A DNA stretch of 59,012 nucleotides from an uncultured Collinsella sp. (GTDB lineage Bacteria > Actinomycetota > Coriobacteriia > Coriobacteriales > Coriobacteriaceae). Position 1 is the first letter of the stretch; every line of letters begins with the position of its first letter. Positions 25,551 to 34,579 of this stretch are shown here, one piece after another. The notes beneath the pieces were generated by a model, which had not been told where the DNA came from, did no database searches, and saw only the letters and a list, made by a program, of their open reading frames with translations. The stretch covers positions 1 through 59,012 of the forward strand of contig URWW01000006.1 in assembly GCA_900551665.1 (NCBI GenBank), given 5' to 3'. Both the position numbers and the translations under genes were made by a program.

Positions 25551-27803
25551 TCATCCTATCAAAGAAGCGGCGATCACTGCCGCCATGGACGTCAGAGAGG
25601 CCACGAGCAACGCTCGGTCACGGTGGCCAAGCGGTCGCGGTACGGGTAGCCGGCCTTCGGAAGACGAATCGTAGCAGCGGGCGGACATGGCCTCCGCGAG
25701 ACGGTCGGCACGGCGGAACAACCCCACCATGAGCGGCGTGAGCACGGAACCCCATATGCGAATGCGCTCGACAAGACCGCCTTCATCGAAGCGGGCCCCG
25801 CGGGCGCGCTGCGCCAGACGGATACGACCGAGCTCCTCGCTCACCAAAGGTATAAATCGCAAAGCCAGCGACAGAACCGTTCCGAGGGCGGCCACGGGCA
25901 TGCCGAAACGCGCAAGTGGACGAAGCACGCGTACGACCGCATCGCTGATCTGCGTGGCCGTGGTTGAGGACGAAACCGCGAGGGAAAACCCCACAAGGAT
26001 CAAAATGCGCACGACGGCGATGACGCCCCTCATCCCGCCGACGGGATCAAGCCCAACGGGACCCACAAGCGGCACCGCCCCATGGCCGTCGCAGGAGACG
26101 AGATTCGCCACAAGCGTAAACAACAAGATGATGGCGACGGGCCGCGTGCCGCGCAAAACATCGCGAGCGCCCATGCGCGCGCTCATCATCGTAATCGCAA
26201 GCGCAACGAGCCAGAAGCACCACTCCCACGCATCGACTGCGGTAAAGACGCCCAGTGTGGCGACAAGGAGCACAAAGATCTTGACGCGCGCATCGACATG
26301 GGCGAGCGAGGTGCCCGCCACATAGCCGCCAAATGGCCCCAAGGGGGCCTGAGAACGCGCAGAGGGCCTCTTGAGAGCTGATGGCTTGTCGGCATGGGCA
26401 GTACGGGGCTCAGCGCCCTCAAGCCCATCTGGGCGAAGCACGCCGCCCTCCAGCACGAGCACACGGTCGGCAAGACGCTCCCACTCCGGCAGATCGTGCG
26501 TGACGACGAGCACCGCGCGGCCCTCATTAACGAGTTCACAGGCGAGTCCGTGGATACATGAACGGCCCGCAGCGTCAAGAGCGGCACTCGGCTCATCGAA
26601 GATGTAAGCCGGCGCATCCAAGGCAATGACCGAAGCGATTGCCACGCGGCGCGCCTGGCCACCCGAAAGCTCAAACGGAGAGCGTTCGAGAACATCCAAA
26701 GGAAGCCCGACCGCGCGGAAGGACCGCTCCACAAGCACGCGGACCTCACGCTCGTCAAGTCCGGCGTTACGCGGGGCAAAGGCCACCTCATCGAAGACGG
26801 TATCGTGAAAGAACTGCGACTCGGGCTGCTGAAACGCGACTCCCACCATCCCCGGCGTCGCGGCATGCCCGCATACGCGCACGGTACCTGCATCAGGCTC
26901 GAGCAGACCGGCGGCGAGAGAGGAGAGCGTCGATTTTCCAGCGCCGGACGCGCCGGCGAGTATCACAAGCTCACCGGCGTGCAGATCAAGGTCCACACCG
27001 TCGAGAACCGTTCGTCCGCCGTGGGAGAACACAACACAGTCGAGCGACACTACGGTCTCCCCGGCGGTTCTACAAGCGTCTGGCCGTCCAACGTCGGCCC
27101 GTAAACCAGCGTCGATACGGGGCTCAGCGCCAGAATGAGCCTCGTGACGGACTGAATCGCGCGCAACGGGTCCGTCGCACACAATGACCCTATCGGCCAT
27201 CGCAATCTCGTCGTCATCATGGGTGATGAGGACGAGGCCCATCCCGCGTTCATGGGAAAGCGCGGTGAACAAGCCCCACATAAGCTTACGGGAGCGCGGA
27301 TCAAGCTGAGAGGTGGGCTCGTCGAGCACCAGATAGCGCGGGCGCATGGCCAGCACGCCGGCAAGTGCAAGACGTTGCTGCTCGCCTCCGGAGAGCTCCG
27401 TTGTGACCCGCTGGTCAAATCCGCGAAGCAATGATAGTTCCAGGGCCTCGGCGACGCGACGGGCAACCTCGTCTTCACCGATGCCGAGATTCCGAGGACC
27501 AAACGCGACCTCATCGAAAACGAGCGACGAGACGATTTGATCGAGCGGATCCTGTCGGACGTAGCCAACCAGCTCGCGCACGCGCAAGCGTTCCAGCTCG
27601 CTGGCGGAAGGGTCGTGTCCGTCTACGACCACGGCACCTCCGTCAACAAGCTGAGCTGCACATATGGCGCGCCCGAGCGTGGACTTGCCACATCCGTTCT
27701 CCCCCACCAGAACAACAATCTCTCCGGGAGCGATGCTGAAGGACATTCCGCTAATCACAGCGGCGCCATCGTAGGCTATAGAGACATCATGCAGGTCGAT
27801 CAT
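25551..27803 (-). CDS. ECF transporter energy-coupling module: fused EcfA1-EcfA2-EcfT
   Basis: ECF modules energise uptake of vitamins or metal ions by separate S components. This 750-residue protein has two ABC ATPases and the membrane subunit in one chain. ATPase 1 (1-225): Walker A GENGCGKST (34-42), ELSGGEQQR, LVLDEPTSQLDPR. ATPase 2 (250-465): GASGAGKST (284-292), ELSGGQARR, YIFDEPSAALD. EcfT (about 500-750): several membrane helices and the coupling motif QRARGARF. In most genomes these are three genes between rplQ and truA, as here by position. The ATG at 27803 has GAGGGGAG upstream. No substrate-binding S subunit is adjacent. Confidence 0.93.
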   Translation of the reverse strand: MIDLHDVSIAYDGAAVISGMSFSIAPGEIVVLVGENGCGKSTLGRAICAAQLVDGGAVVVDGHDPSASELERLRVRELVGYVRQDPLDQIVSSLVFDEVAFGPRNLGIGEDEVARRVAEALELSLLRGFDQRVTTELSGGEQQRLALAGVLAMRPRYLVLDEPTSQLDPRSRKLMWGLFTALSHERGMGLVLITHDDDEIAMADRVIVCDGPVARDSVRHEAHSGAEPRIDAGLRADVGRPDACRTAGETVVSLDCVVFSHGGRTVLDGVDLDLHAGELVILAGASGAGKSTLSSLAAGLLEPDAGTVRVCGHAATPGMVGVAFQQPESQFFHDTVFDEVAFAPRNAGLDEREVRVLVERSFRAVGLPLDVLERSPFELSGGQARRVAIASVIALDAPAYIFDEPSAALDAAGRSCIHGLACELVNEGRAVLVVTHDLPEWERLADRVLVLEGGVLRPDGLEGAEPRTAHADKPSALKRPSARSQAPLGPFGGYVAGTSLAHVDARVKIFVLLVATLGVFTAVDAWEWCFWLVALAITMMSARMGARDVLRGTRPVAIILLFTLVANLVSCDGHGAVPLVGPVGLDPVGGMRGVIAVVRILILVGFSLAVSSSTTATQISDAVVRVLRPLARFGMPVAALGTVLSLALRFIPLVSEELGRIRLAQRARGARFDEGGLVERIRIWGSVLTPLMVGLFRRADRLAEAMSARCYDSSSEGRLPVPRPLGHRDRALLVASLTSMAAVIAASLIG

Positions 27804-27840
27804 GTCACTCCCCTCAAATAAAAACCAATGCAGGATACGA

Positions 27841-27870
27841 AAAAGGGCGGTTCCGAAGAACCGCCCTTTT
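27841..27870 (-). terminator. Intrinsic terminator at the end of the ribosomal operon
   Basis: AAAAGGGCGGTTC (27841-27853) and GAACCGCCCTTTT (27858-27870) form a perfect 13-bp stem with a CGAA loop. It lies 24 bp beyond the rplQ stop codon and separates the r-protein operon from the ECF gene. It is symmetrical and may work in both directions. Confidence 0.9.
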
Positions 27871-27894
27871 ATGCAGCTAGCGAAGTAGCACGAG

Positions 27895-28389
27895 CTACTC
27901 AGCGGACTCCTCAGCCGGAGCCTCGGCAGCCTCGGTCTCCACGACCTCGGCGGCCTCCTCGGCCTCAACGACCTTGGGGGCAGCGGCCTTCTTGGCCGGA
28001 GCAGTCTTCTTGGCCTTGGGGGTGCAGGGCTCGGAGACGATCTCGATGATGACCATCTCGGCGCAGTCGCCCTTACGCGGGCCGAGCTTCATGATGCGGG
28101 TGTAACCGCCGTTGCGGTCGGCCCACATGCCCTGAGCGGCCTTGTCGAAGATCTCAGCGACAAGGTTCTTGTCACCAAGCTTGGCGATGGCGAGACGACG
28201 AGAGTGCAGGTCGCCCTTCTTGGCCCAGGTGATGATGGGCTCGGCGTAGCTGCGCAGCGCCTTGGCGCGGGTCTCGGTGGTCTTGATGCGATCGTTCTCG
28301 AAGAGCGCCTTGGCAAGGCTCTTCTTCATGGCCTTGGTGTGGCTGGCATCGGTGCCGAGCTTCAGGCCCTTCTTCTTGTTGTGACGCAT
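27895..28389 (-). CDS. rplQ: 50S ribosomal protein L17, with acidic C-terminal extension
   Basis: The first ~120 residues are a standard L17 (MRHNKKKGLKLGTDASHTKAM, FDKAAQGMWADRNGGYTRI, GDCAEMVIIEI). The last ~45 residues are a Lys/Ala/Pro-rich linker followed by an acidic Glu/Ala/Val tail not present in typical L17. The same style of tail occurs on L31 (6494-6925). It is the last gene of the operon and sits after rpoA, as in most bacteria. Confidence 0.97.
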   Translation of the reverse strand: MRHNKKKGLKLGTDASHTKAMKKSLAKALFENDRIKTTETRAKALRSYAEPIITWAKKGDLHSRRLAIAKLGDKNLVAEIFDKAAQGMWADRNGGYTRIMKLGPRKGDCAEMVIIEIVSEPCTPKAKKTAPAKKAAAPKVVEAEEAAEVVETEAAEAPAEESAE

Positions 28390-28415
28390 GGTCTGGTTCT
28401 CCTCTAATACCTGGG

Positions 28416-29357
28416 TTAAGCCTTGAGGCTGAGACCCATGGACTCAAGCTTGTCCTTGACTTCCTCGATCGACTTCACGCCGAAGTTGCGGATGTTCAGC
28501 AGGTCGTTCTCGGAGAACTCGACCAGCTGACGCACGGAGTGAATGCTGGCGCGCTTGAGGCAGTTGTAGGAGCGGACGGAAAGGTCCAGATCCTCGATCT
28601 GCTTATCAAGCTCGGCATTGTCGCTCGTGACCTCGGGGGCGAAGATGGAGACTTCCTCCTCCGCCTCGGGCTCGTCGGCCAGGGTCATGAACGCAGCCAT
28701 GTGCTGGTTGATGATGTTGGCAGCGGAGACGACGGCGTCACGCGGGGAAATCGCGCCATTGGTCTCGATCTCGAGAACCAGACGATCGTAGTCGGTGTGC
28801 TGACCAACGCGGCAGGCCTCGACGAGCTTGGCGCAGCGCTTGACCGGCGAGAAGAGCGAGTCGACATGGATGATGCCGATCGGGTCGTTGTCGCGCTTGT
28901 TCTGCTCATAGGACACGTAACCGCGACCATACCCGATGCGCATGCTCATGGTCAGGTGACCGCCCTCGGTGAGGGTAGCGATGTGCTGCTCGGGGTTCAC
29001 GAGCTCGAACTCGGACGGGATGAAGAAGTCAGCGCCGGTAACCTCGCAAGGACCGTCGACCGAGATGGTCGCAGTGCCCTCGTCCGTGGTACCGAGCGTG
29101 CGGAACACGAGACCCTTCACGTTCAGGACGATGTCGGTGACATCCTCGACCATGTTGGGAATCGTGGTGAACTCGTGCTGGGCGCCATCGATCTGGATGG
29201 CCTCGACGGCTGCACCCTCGAGCGAGGACAGCAGCACACGGCGCAGGGAGTTACCCAGCGTGTCGCCGTATCCACGCTCCAGAGGCTCGACGGAGACGCG
29301 AGCAGCGGTGTCGCTGATCTCCTCGACGTGAACCTGGGGCCTGATGAATTCTGACAT
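28416..29357 (-). CDS. rpoA: RNA polymerase alpha subunit
   Basis: The 313-residue protein has the alpha-NTD for assembly (ERGYGDTLGNSLRRVLLSSLEGAAV) and, after an acidic linker near residue 225, the alpha-CTD (RSYNCLKRASIHSVRQL...NIRNFGVKSIEEVKDKL) that contacts UP elements and activators. Its position between rpsD and rplQ is the usual alpha-operon order. The ATG at 29357 has a GGAGG ribosome-binding site. Confidence 0.98.
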   Translation of the reverse strand: MSEFIRPQVHVEEISDTAARVSVEPLERGYGDTLGNSLRRVLLSSLEGAAVEAIQIDGAQHEFTTIPNMVEDVTDIVLNVKGLVFRTLGTTDEGTATISVDGPCEVTGADFFIPSEFELVNPEQHIATLTEGGHLTMSMRIGYGRGYVSYEQNKRDNDPIGIIHVDSLFSPVKRCAKLVEACRVGQHTDYDRLVLEIETNGAISPRDAVVSAANIINQHMAAFMTLADEPEAEEEVSIFAPEVTSDNAELDKQIEDLDLSVRSYNCLKRASIHSVRQLVEFSENDLLNIRNFGVKSIEEVKDKLESMGLSLKA

Positions 29358-29386
29358 GTAATACCTCCAGCGTAGCGCGCGAACGA

Positions 29387-29983
29387 TTACTTCGAGTAGA
29401 GCTCGACGATGAGCTGCTCGTTGATATCGCCGCTGATCTGGTCACGAGAGGGCAGCGAAATGACGTTGCCGGAAAGCTTCTCGATGTCGACCTCGAGCCA
29501 GCCGGGAACCTCAAAGCGCTCGGAGGAGATGAGAGCCTCCTTGATGGGGAGCAGGTCGCGGAACTTCTCGCCCACGGCGATGACGTCGCCGGCCTTCACG
29601 CGGTAGGACGGGATGTCGACGCGCTTGCCGTTCACGGTGAAGTGGCCGTGACGGACGGTCTGACGAGCCTCCTTGCGGGTGCGAGCGAAGCCGAGACGGA
29701 ACACGACGTTGTCGAGACGGGTCTCGAGGATGGTCATGAGGTTCTCACCGGTGACGCCGTCCATGCGGAGAGCGTGCTCATAGTAGTGGTGGAACTGCTT
29801 CTCAAGAACACCGTAGATGAACTTGACCTTCTGCTTCTCGCGCAGCTGCATGCCGTACTCAGATTCCTTGCGACGGCGCTTGGGCTGGCGGATAGATTCC
29901 TTCTTGCTGCTGTAACCCAGCTCAACGGGATCGATCCCGAGCTGGCGGCAGCGCTTGAGAACCGGAGTCCTGTCGATTGCCAT
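29387..29983 (-). CDS. rpsD: 30S ribosomal protein S4
   Basis: The 198-residue primary 16S rRNA-binding protein starts MAIDRTPVLKRCRQLG and carries the S4 domain (NVVFRLGFARTRKEARQTVRHGHFTVNGK). Only one N-terminal cysteine (C12) remains, so this is the zinc-free form. In some bacteria S4 represses the alpha operon. The gene lies 29 bp before rpoA. Confidence 0.98.
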   Translation of the reverse strand: MAIDRTPVLKRCRQLGIDPVELGYSSKKESIRQPKRRRKESEYGMQLREKQKVKFIYGVLEKQFHHYYEHALRMDGVTGENLMTILETRLDNVVFRLGFARTRKEARQTVRHGHFTVNGKRVDIPSYRVKAGDVIAVGEKFRDLLPIKEALISSERFEVPGWLEVDIEKLSGNVISLPSRDQISGDINEQLIVELYSK

Positions 29984-30002
29984 AGTAAATCGATCCTTTC
30001 AG

Positions 30003-30410
30003 TTACACGCGGCGACGCTTCTTGGGGCGGCAGCCGTTGTGCGGAATGGGGGTCTTGTCCTGGATGCTGGCGACCTCGAGGCCGGCGGCCTGGAGGGAGC
30101 GGATCGCGGTCTCGCGGCCCGAGCCGGGGCCCTTCACGAAGACGGCGACCTTGTGCATGCCGTGCTCCATAGCGGCCTTGGCGCAAGCCTCGGCGGCCAT
30201 CTGAGCGGCAAACGGGGTCGACTTACGGGAGCCCTTGAAGCCCACCGTGCCGGCCGACTGCCAGGCGATGACGTTGCCCGCGGGATCGGTGATGGAAACG
30301 ATGGTGTTGTTGAACGTAGAACGGATGTGAGCCTGGCCCACGGAAATGTTCTTACGGTCGGCGCGCTTGATACGGGTGGCGGCGCCGCGCTTGTTCTTTG
30401 CAGTAGCCAT
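30003..30410 (-). CDS. rpsK: 30S ribosomal protein S11
   Basis: A 135-residue S11 with an N-terminal basic lead, GQAHIRSTFNNTIVSITDPAGN, GSRKSTPFAAQMAAE and the C-terminal IPHNGCRPKKRRRV. It contacts the mRNA exit region of the 30S platform. The gene lies between rpsM and rpsD with short gaps, as in a standard alpha operon. Confidence 0.98.
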   Translation of the reverse strand: MATAKNKRGAATRIKRADRKNISVGQAHIRSTFNNTIVSITDPAGNVIAWQSAGTVGFKGSRKSTPFAAQMAAEACAKAAMEHGMHKVAVFVKGPGSGRETAIRSLQAAGLEVASIQDKTPIPHNGCRPKKRRRV

Positions 30411-30426
30411 TATGCGTCAGTCTCCC

Positions 30427-30801
30427 TTATTTCTTCTTCTTGGCACCGATCTGACGCTTCGGACCCTTACGGGTGCGAGCGTTGGTGTGGGTGCGCTGGC
30501 CGCGAACAGGGAGGCCCTTGCGGTGACGGAGGCCACGGTTGCAGCCGATGTCCATGAGGCGCTTGACGTTCTGGGAGCGCTCACGACGGAGGTCACCCTC
30601 GACCATCAGGCCGTTCTGATCAATGTAATCGCGGATCGCCGAGATCTGCTCCTCGGTGAGGTCCTTGATGCGAGTGCCGTCGACAATGTTGAGATCGGCG
30701 CACATCTTCGCTGCGGTGGTGCGGCCGATGCCGTAGATGTAGGTCAGACCAATCTCCGCACGCTTCTCGTTCGGAAGGTCGACACCGTTAATACGGGCCA
30801 C
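30427..30801 (-). CDS. rpsM: 30S ribosomal protein S13
   Basis: A 124-residue S13: MARINGVDLPNEKRAEIGLTYIYGIGRTTA at the start, helix-two-turn-helix core, and the basic tail HRKGLPVRGQRTHTNARTRKGPKR that reaches the P-site tRNA. It lies in the head of the 30S subunit and forms intersubunit bridges. The gene follows rpmJ with a 15-bp gap. Confidence 0.98.
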   Translation of the reverse strand: MARINGVDLPNEKRAEIGLTYIYGIGRTTAAKMCADLNIVDGTRIKDLTEEQISAIRDYIDQNGLMVEGDLRRERSQNVKRLMDIGCNRGLRHRKGLPVRGQRTHTNARTRKGPKRQIGAKKKK

Positions 30802-30816
30802 TGTGGATCTCCTCTC

Positions 30817-30930
30817 TTAGCCCTGGCGCTGCTTGTGGCGCGGGTTCTCGCAAATCACGAGGACCTTGCCATGGCGGCGGATGATTTTGCACTTATCGCA
30901 CATCTTCTTGACGGAAGGGCGTACCTTCAT
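30817..30930 (-). CDS. rpmJ: 50S ribosomal protein L36
   Basis: This 37-residue protein was found by translating the gap between infA and rpsM. It starts MKVRPSVKKMCDKCK and ends in NPRHKQRQG. The zinc ligands C11, C14 and C27 and His32 (CDKC...CENPRH) make it the zinc-binding (C+) form. A GAAAGGAAG ribosome-binding site precedes the ATG at 30930. The infA-rpmJ-rpsM order is the standard one. Confidence 0.96.
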   Translation of the reverse strand: MKVRPSVKKMCDKCKIIRRHGKVLVICENPRHKQRQG

Positions 30931-31079
30931 CGTTCTTCCTTTCGGTAGTGCTCAAGCTACAAGGTGGAATGTTATCTACTCGCCCAGCCGCAGGCGTTTA
31001 CAACGAATGGCTGGATGCGCGGCGCGGGCATGAGGGGCAGAGCACTCCCCTTCCTCCTGTGCCGGCACAAAGACTGTCG

Positions 31080-31307
31080 CTACTTATAGCGATAGGTGAT
31101 GCGACCGCGGGTGAGGTCGTACGGAGACAGCTGCACCGTGACCTTGTCGCCCGGGAGAATGCGGATGTAGTTCATACGAATCTTGCCGGAGATCGAGCAG
31201 AGAACGGACACGCCGTTCTCCAGCTCAACGCGAAACATGGCGTTGGGCAGCGGCTCAGTGACCGTACCTTCAAGTTCGATGGCGTCTTCCTTCTTCAAGG
31301 CAATCAT
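31080..31307 (-). CDS. infA: Translation initiation factor IF-1
   Basis: IF-1 binds the ribosomal A site during initiation. The 75-residue protein is one S1-like OB fold: KKEDAIELEGTVTEPLPNAMFRVELENG, then RILPGDKVTVQLSPYDLTRGRITYR. The ATG at 31307 (MIALKKED) gives the family length and has an AAGAGA sequence upstream; the longer reading frame begins with unrelated residues. A 148-bp gap to rpmJ contains a possible internal promoter region (TTGTAA with TAGATA, spacing 19). Confidence 0.95.
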   Translation of the reverse strand: MIALKKEDAIELEGTVTEPLPNAMFRVELENGVSVLCSISGKIRMNYIRILPGDKVTVQLSPYDLTRGRITYRYK

Positions 31308-31334
31308 CTTTCTCTTGAAAACGACAGCAGTATT

Positions 31335-31380
31335 GCATGTTACTACATGCCAAAGACGCGATCGGGAAATTCCCAATCGC
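31335..31380 (-). promoter_or_regulatory. Two hairpins in the map-infA gap
   Basis: Hairpin 1 has arms GCATGT and ACATGC with loop TACT (31335-31350). Hairpin 2 has 11-base arms GCGATCGGGAA and TTCCCAATCGC (31358-31368 and 31370-31380) with one G-U-type pair and a very short loop. They lie just upstream of infA and could form an attenuator or a leader. Their function is inferred only from position. Confidence 0.4.
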
Positions 31381-31417
31381 TACATAATTTTTTCCCGACT
31401 CACCGTGATGAATCAGC

Positions 31418-32206
31418 TTACATGACACCGCCGGACATCGAGCACCATGGGCCCTTGGCGTCCTGAGTGAGAATAACGGGGCCATCCTCGGTGATGGCAA
31501 CCGTGTTCTCGTAGTGAGCCGCGGGCAGGCCATCGTTGGTGCTGACGAGCCAACCGTCCGCGCCGGTGTGAACGCGGTTGGATCCGAGCGTGATCATCGG
31601 CTCAATTGCGATGACCATACCCGCCTCGAGCTTCACACCGCGACCCTTCTTGCCATAGTTCGGCACATTGGGGTCCTCGTGCATGGCGCGTCCGATGCCG
31701 TGACCGACGTAATCGCGCAACACGCCATATCCGTTGGCCTCAGCGAGGGACTGCACCGCGTGGCCGATATCACCGATGTGGTTACCGGGAACGGCCTGCT
31801 CGATGGCAGCCTTCAGGCAGTCGAGCGTGCACTCGCACAGACCCTGAACCTCGACGGAAGGGGTGCCGACGTAGAACGTCCAGGCATTATCCCCCACCCA
31901 ACCATCTACAATGGCGCCGGTGTCGATGGAGATGACATCACCGTCGCGCAGGATGACGTCGGGGTTGGGGATGCCGTGCACGACGGCATCGTTCAGGGAC
32001 GCGCAGATGGAGCCGGGGAATCCACCGTAACCCTTGAAGGCCGGGGTTCCACCATGCATGCGGATGATCTGCTCGGCGAGCTGGTCGAGCTCGAAGGTGG
32101 ACACGCCGGGACGAATCATCGCCCCGACGTGACGGAGCGCCATCTTGGACAGCGCTCCGGCCTTCTTCATCTGCTCAATTTCGGCGGCAGACTTGAACTT
32201 GATCAT
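31418..32206 (-). CDS. map: Methionine aminopeptidase, type I
   Basis: The enzyme removes the N-terminal methionine from nascent proteins. The 262-residue protein has all five metal ligands: Asp95 (SIDTG), Asp106 (VGDNA), His169 (VGHGIG), Glu202 (IEPM) and Glu233 (YENTVAITEDG), plus substrate-contacting His78. The ATG at 32206 overlaps the adk stop codon as ATGA, indicating translational coupling. adk-map-infA in the spc operon is common in Gram-positives. Confidence 0.97.
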   Translation of the reverse strand: MIKFKSAAEIEQMKKAGALSKMALRHVGAMIRPGVSTFELDQLAEQIIRMHGGTPAFKGYGGFPGSICASLNDAVVHGIPNPDVILRDGDVISIDTGAIVDGWVGDNAWTFYVGTPSVEVQGLCECTLDCLKAAIEQAVPGNHIGDIGHAVQSLAEANGYGVLRDYVGHGIGRAMHEDPNVPNYGKKGRGVKLEAGMVIAIEPMITLGSNRVHTGADGWLVSTNDGLPAAHYENTVAITEDGPVILTQDAKGPWCSMSGGVM

Positions 32207-32829
32207 AGACCGAGCTCAGCCTTCACGTCGGCGTACACCAGGTCGATGTCGCGGTTGCCGTCGACGACCTTGAGGATACCCTGACCGCGATAGTACTCGA
32301 CCAGCGGGCTGGTGTTCTTCTCGTACACATCGAGGCGGTTCTTGATGGTCTCGGGCTTGTCATCGTCGCGCTGATACATCTCGCCGGCGCAAGACGGGCA
32401 GACGGTGGTGTCCGGACCGGCGGTGTAGCCGCAGTCACGGCAGGTGCGACGAGAGGACAGGCGATCGATGATGACCTCTGCCGGGACGTCGACCAGCAGG
32501 GCGCCGTCGAGCTCACAACCCATGGCGGCAAGCTCGGTGTCGAGCGTAACGGCCTGGGTGGTGTTGCGCGGGAAGCCATCGAGGATGAAGCCCTTCTGGG
32601 CGTCATCGGCGGCAAGGCGCTCCTTGACGAGATCGATCACGAGCTGGTCGGGGACGAGCTCGCCTGCATCCATGTACTTCTTCGCGGCAACACCGAGCTC
32701 GGACTGAGCCTTGACGGCAGCGCGAAGCAGGTCGCCGGTGGAGATGTGGGCCACGCCGTAGTCGGCGACGAGGCGCTGGGCCTGAGTGCCCTTACCGGCG
32801 CCGGGGGCGCCCAACAACACGATGTTCAT
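32203..32829 (-). CDS. adk: Adenylate kinase, zinc-binding LID form
   Basis: Adk interconverts AMP + ATP and 2 ADP. The 208-residue protein has the P-loop GAPGAGKGT (7-15), STGDLLRAA, and GFPRNTTQA in the AMP-binding region. The LID has four cysteines, C130, C133, C144 and C147, as in zinc-stabilised Gram-positive enzymes. It follows secY and overlaps map by 4 bases. Confidence 0.97.
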   Translation of the reverse strand: MNIVLLGAPGAGKGTQAQRLVADYGVAHISTGDLLRAAVKAQSELGVAAKKYMDAGELVPDQLVIDLVKERLAADDAQKGFILDGFPRNTTQAVTLDTELAAMGCELDGALLVDVPAEVIIDRLSSRRTCRDCGYTAGPDTTVCPSCAGEMYQRDDDKPETIKNRLDVYEKNTSPLVEYYRGQGILKVVDGNRDIDLVYADVKAELGL

Positions 32830-32847
32830 GAGAGACTCCTTTGAGAC

Positions 32848-34134
32848 CTACTTGAAGAAACCGTCGTAGTCGTACATCTTGAGCTGGCTCTCGACCTTGT
32901 CGATGGTGTCCATGACGACACCGACCATGATCAGAACCGAAGTGCCGCCAAAGGCCTGGATGAGCGCGTTGTTCGTAAAGGAGAACACGATCGAGGGGAC
33001 GATGGCTATGCATGCGAGGAAGATGGCGCTCGGGAGCGTGATCTTGTTCAGCGCGTTCTTGATGTAATGAGCCGTCTGCTTACCGGGACGAACGCCGGGA
33101 ATGAAGCCGCCCTGCTTCTTGAGATTCTCAGCCGTCTCGTCCGGGTTGAAGACCATGGACGTATAGAAGTAGGCAAAAAACACGATGAGGACGACGTTCA
33201 GGATCCAGTTGATCCAGCCGCTGGACAGCGCTCCGGCAAAAGCCTGCATCCAACCCACATTGGGGAAGAAGACCGCAAGCTGAGCCGGGAAGTACAGCAG
33301 GGCGCTCGCGAAGATGATCGGGATGACGCCGGCGGTGTTCACCTTGATCGGCAGATACGTGGACTGACCGCCCATGATGCGACGACCAACGACGCGCTTG
33401 GCGTACTGCACCGGGATGCGGCGCTGACCGCGCTCGAGGTACACGATGAACGGGATGACGCACAGGATCACGACGAGGATGACGAGCGTGGTGATGACGC
33501 CCATGTTGCCGCCCTCGATGGACTGGAAGATAGCCTGGGGCAGACCGGCCATGATATTGGCGAAGATGATCAGGCTCATGCCGTTGCCGATACCGCGCTG
33601 GGTGATGAGCTCGCCGATCCACATGATGAGCATGGCGCCCGCGGTGAGCGTACCCACGATCATGATGTCGAAGATGATCTCGGGGGCACCCGCACCGTTG
33701 AACTGAATGCCGAAGCTCTTGAAGAGGAAGAGGTAACCAACGGAGTTCAGCAGAGCGAGGCCGAGCGTGAGGTAACGGGAGTACTGGGTGATCTTGGTCT
33801 GGCCAACCTCACCCTCACGGGCCAGCTCATGCAGGCTGGGCACAACGGCCTGGAGCATCTGCATGATGATGGAGCTCGTGATGTAGGGCATGATGCCCAG
33901 GGAGAAGACGGACACGTAAGAGAGCGCACCGCCCGAGAAAAGATTCAGCAGGGCCATCGCACCGCTGGCGAAGGTATCGCCAGCGGATTGGAAAAGGCCC
34001 GACATCGCCTGGAAGGGGATGCCGGGCACGGGAACGTGCGCACCGATACGGTACACAACGAGCATCGCGATGGTAAAAAGAATCTTTCCGCGGAGTTCTT
34101 TGATGCGGAAGGTGTTCTTCAAACCAGTTAGCAC
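32848..34134 (-). CDS. secY: Protein translocase subunit SecY
   Basis: SecY is the ten-helix channel of the Sec translocon. The 428-residue protein starts MLTGLKNTFRIKELRGKI and shows PGIPFQAM, the loop QRGIGNGMSLIIFANI, and the cytoplasmic segment IPVQYAKRVVGRRIMGGQSTYLP used for ribosome and SecA contact. The start is GTG at 34134, overlapping the rplO stop by 7 bases, with AAAGG upstream. The partner SecA is encoded at 3107-6082. Confidence 0.98.
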   Translation of the reverse strand: MLTGLKNTFRIKELRGKILFTIAMLVVYRIGAHVPVPGIPFQAMSGLFQSAGDTFASGAMALLNLFSGGALSYVSVFSLGIMPYITSSIIMQMLQAVVPSLHELAREGEVGQTKITQYSRYLTLGLALLNSVGYLFLFKSFGIQFNGAGAPEIIFDIMIVGTLTAGAMLIMWIGELITQRGIGNGMSLIIFANIMAGLPQAIFQSIEGGNMGVITTLVILVVILCVIPFIVYLERGQRRIPVQYAKRVVGRRIMGGQSTYLPIKVNTAGVIPIIFASALLYFPAQLAVFFPNVGWMQAFAGALSSGWINWILNVVLIVFFAYFYTSMVFNPDETAENLKKQGGFIPGVRPGKQTAHYIKNALNKITLPSAIFLACIAIVPSIVFSFTNNALIQAFGGTSVLIMVGVVMDTIDKVESQLKMYDYDGFFK

Positions 34135-34577
34135 GGAAGCTCGACCTTTCCGCCAGCGGCCTCGATCTTGGCCTTCGCGGAAGCGGAGACCTTATCGACC
34201 TTGACCGTAAGCTTCTTGGAAAGCTCGCCGTCGCCGAGCACCTTGACGGGCTCGAACTCGGACTTGGTGATGCCAGCGGCCTTGAGGGAGGCACCGTCAA
34301 CAACGGCACCGTCCTCGAACTTGACCTCGAGCGTAGAGACGTTCACAGCGGTGAACTCGATACGACGGGGGTTCTTGAAGCCGGGGAGCTTGGGGAGACG
34401 CATCGCGAGCGGGGTCTGGCCGCCCTCGAAACCGGCGCCCTTGGTACCGCCGGAGCGGGAGCCCTGGCCGTTCAGGCCGCGACCAGCGTAGGTGCCGCCC
34501 TTGCCGGAGTTACCGCGGCCGACGCGCTTGCGGCTGTGGGTGGAACCCTGAGCCGGAGTAAGGTCATGAAGCTGCAT
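34128..34577 (-). CDS. rplO: 50S ribosomal protein L15
   Basis: A 149-residue L15: MQLHDLTPAQGSTHSRKRVGRGNSGKGGTYAGRG at the start is the extended glycine-rich arm, followed by GQTPLAMRLPKLPGFKN. It overlaps secY by 7 bases, the normal arrangement in the spc operon. Confidence 0.98.
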   Translation of the reverse strand: MQLHDLTPAQGSTHSRKRVGRGNSGKGGTYAGRGLNGQGSRSGGTKGAGFEGGQTPLAMRLPKLPGFKNPRRIEFTAVNVSTLEVKFEDGAVVDGASLKAAGITKSEFEPVKVLGDGELSKKLTVKVDKVSASAKAKIEAAGGKVELPC

Positions 34578-34579
34578 TG

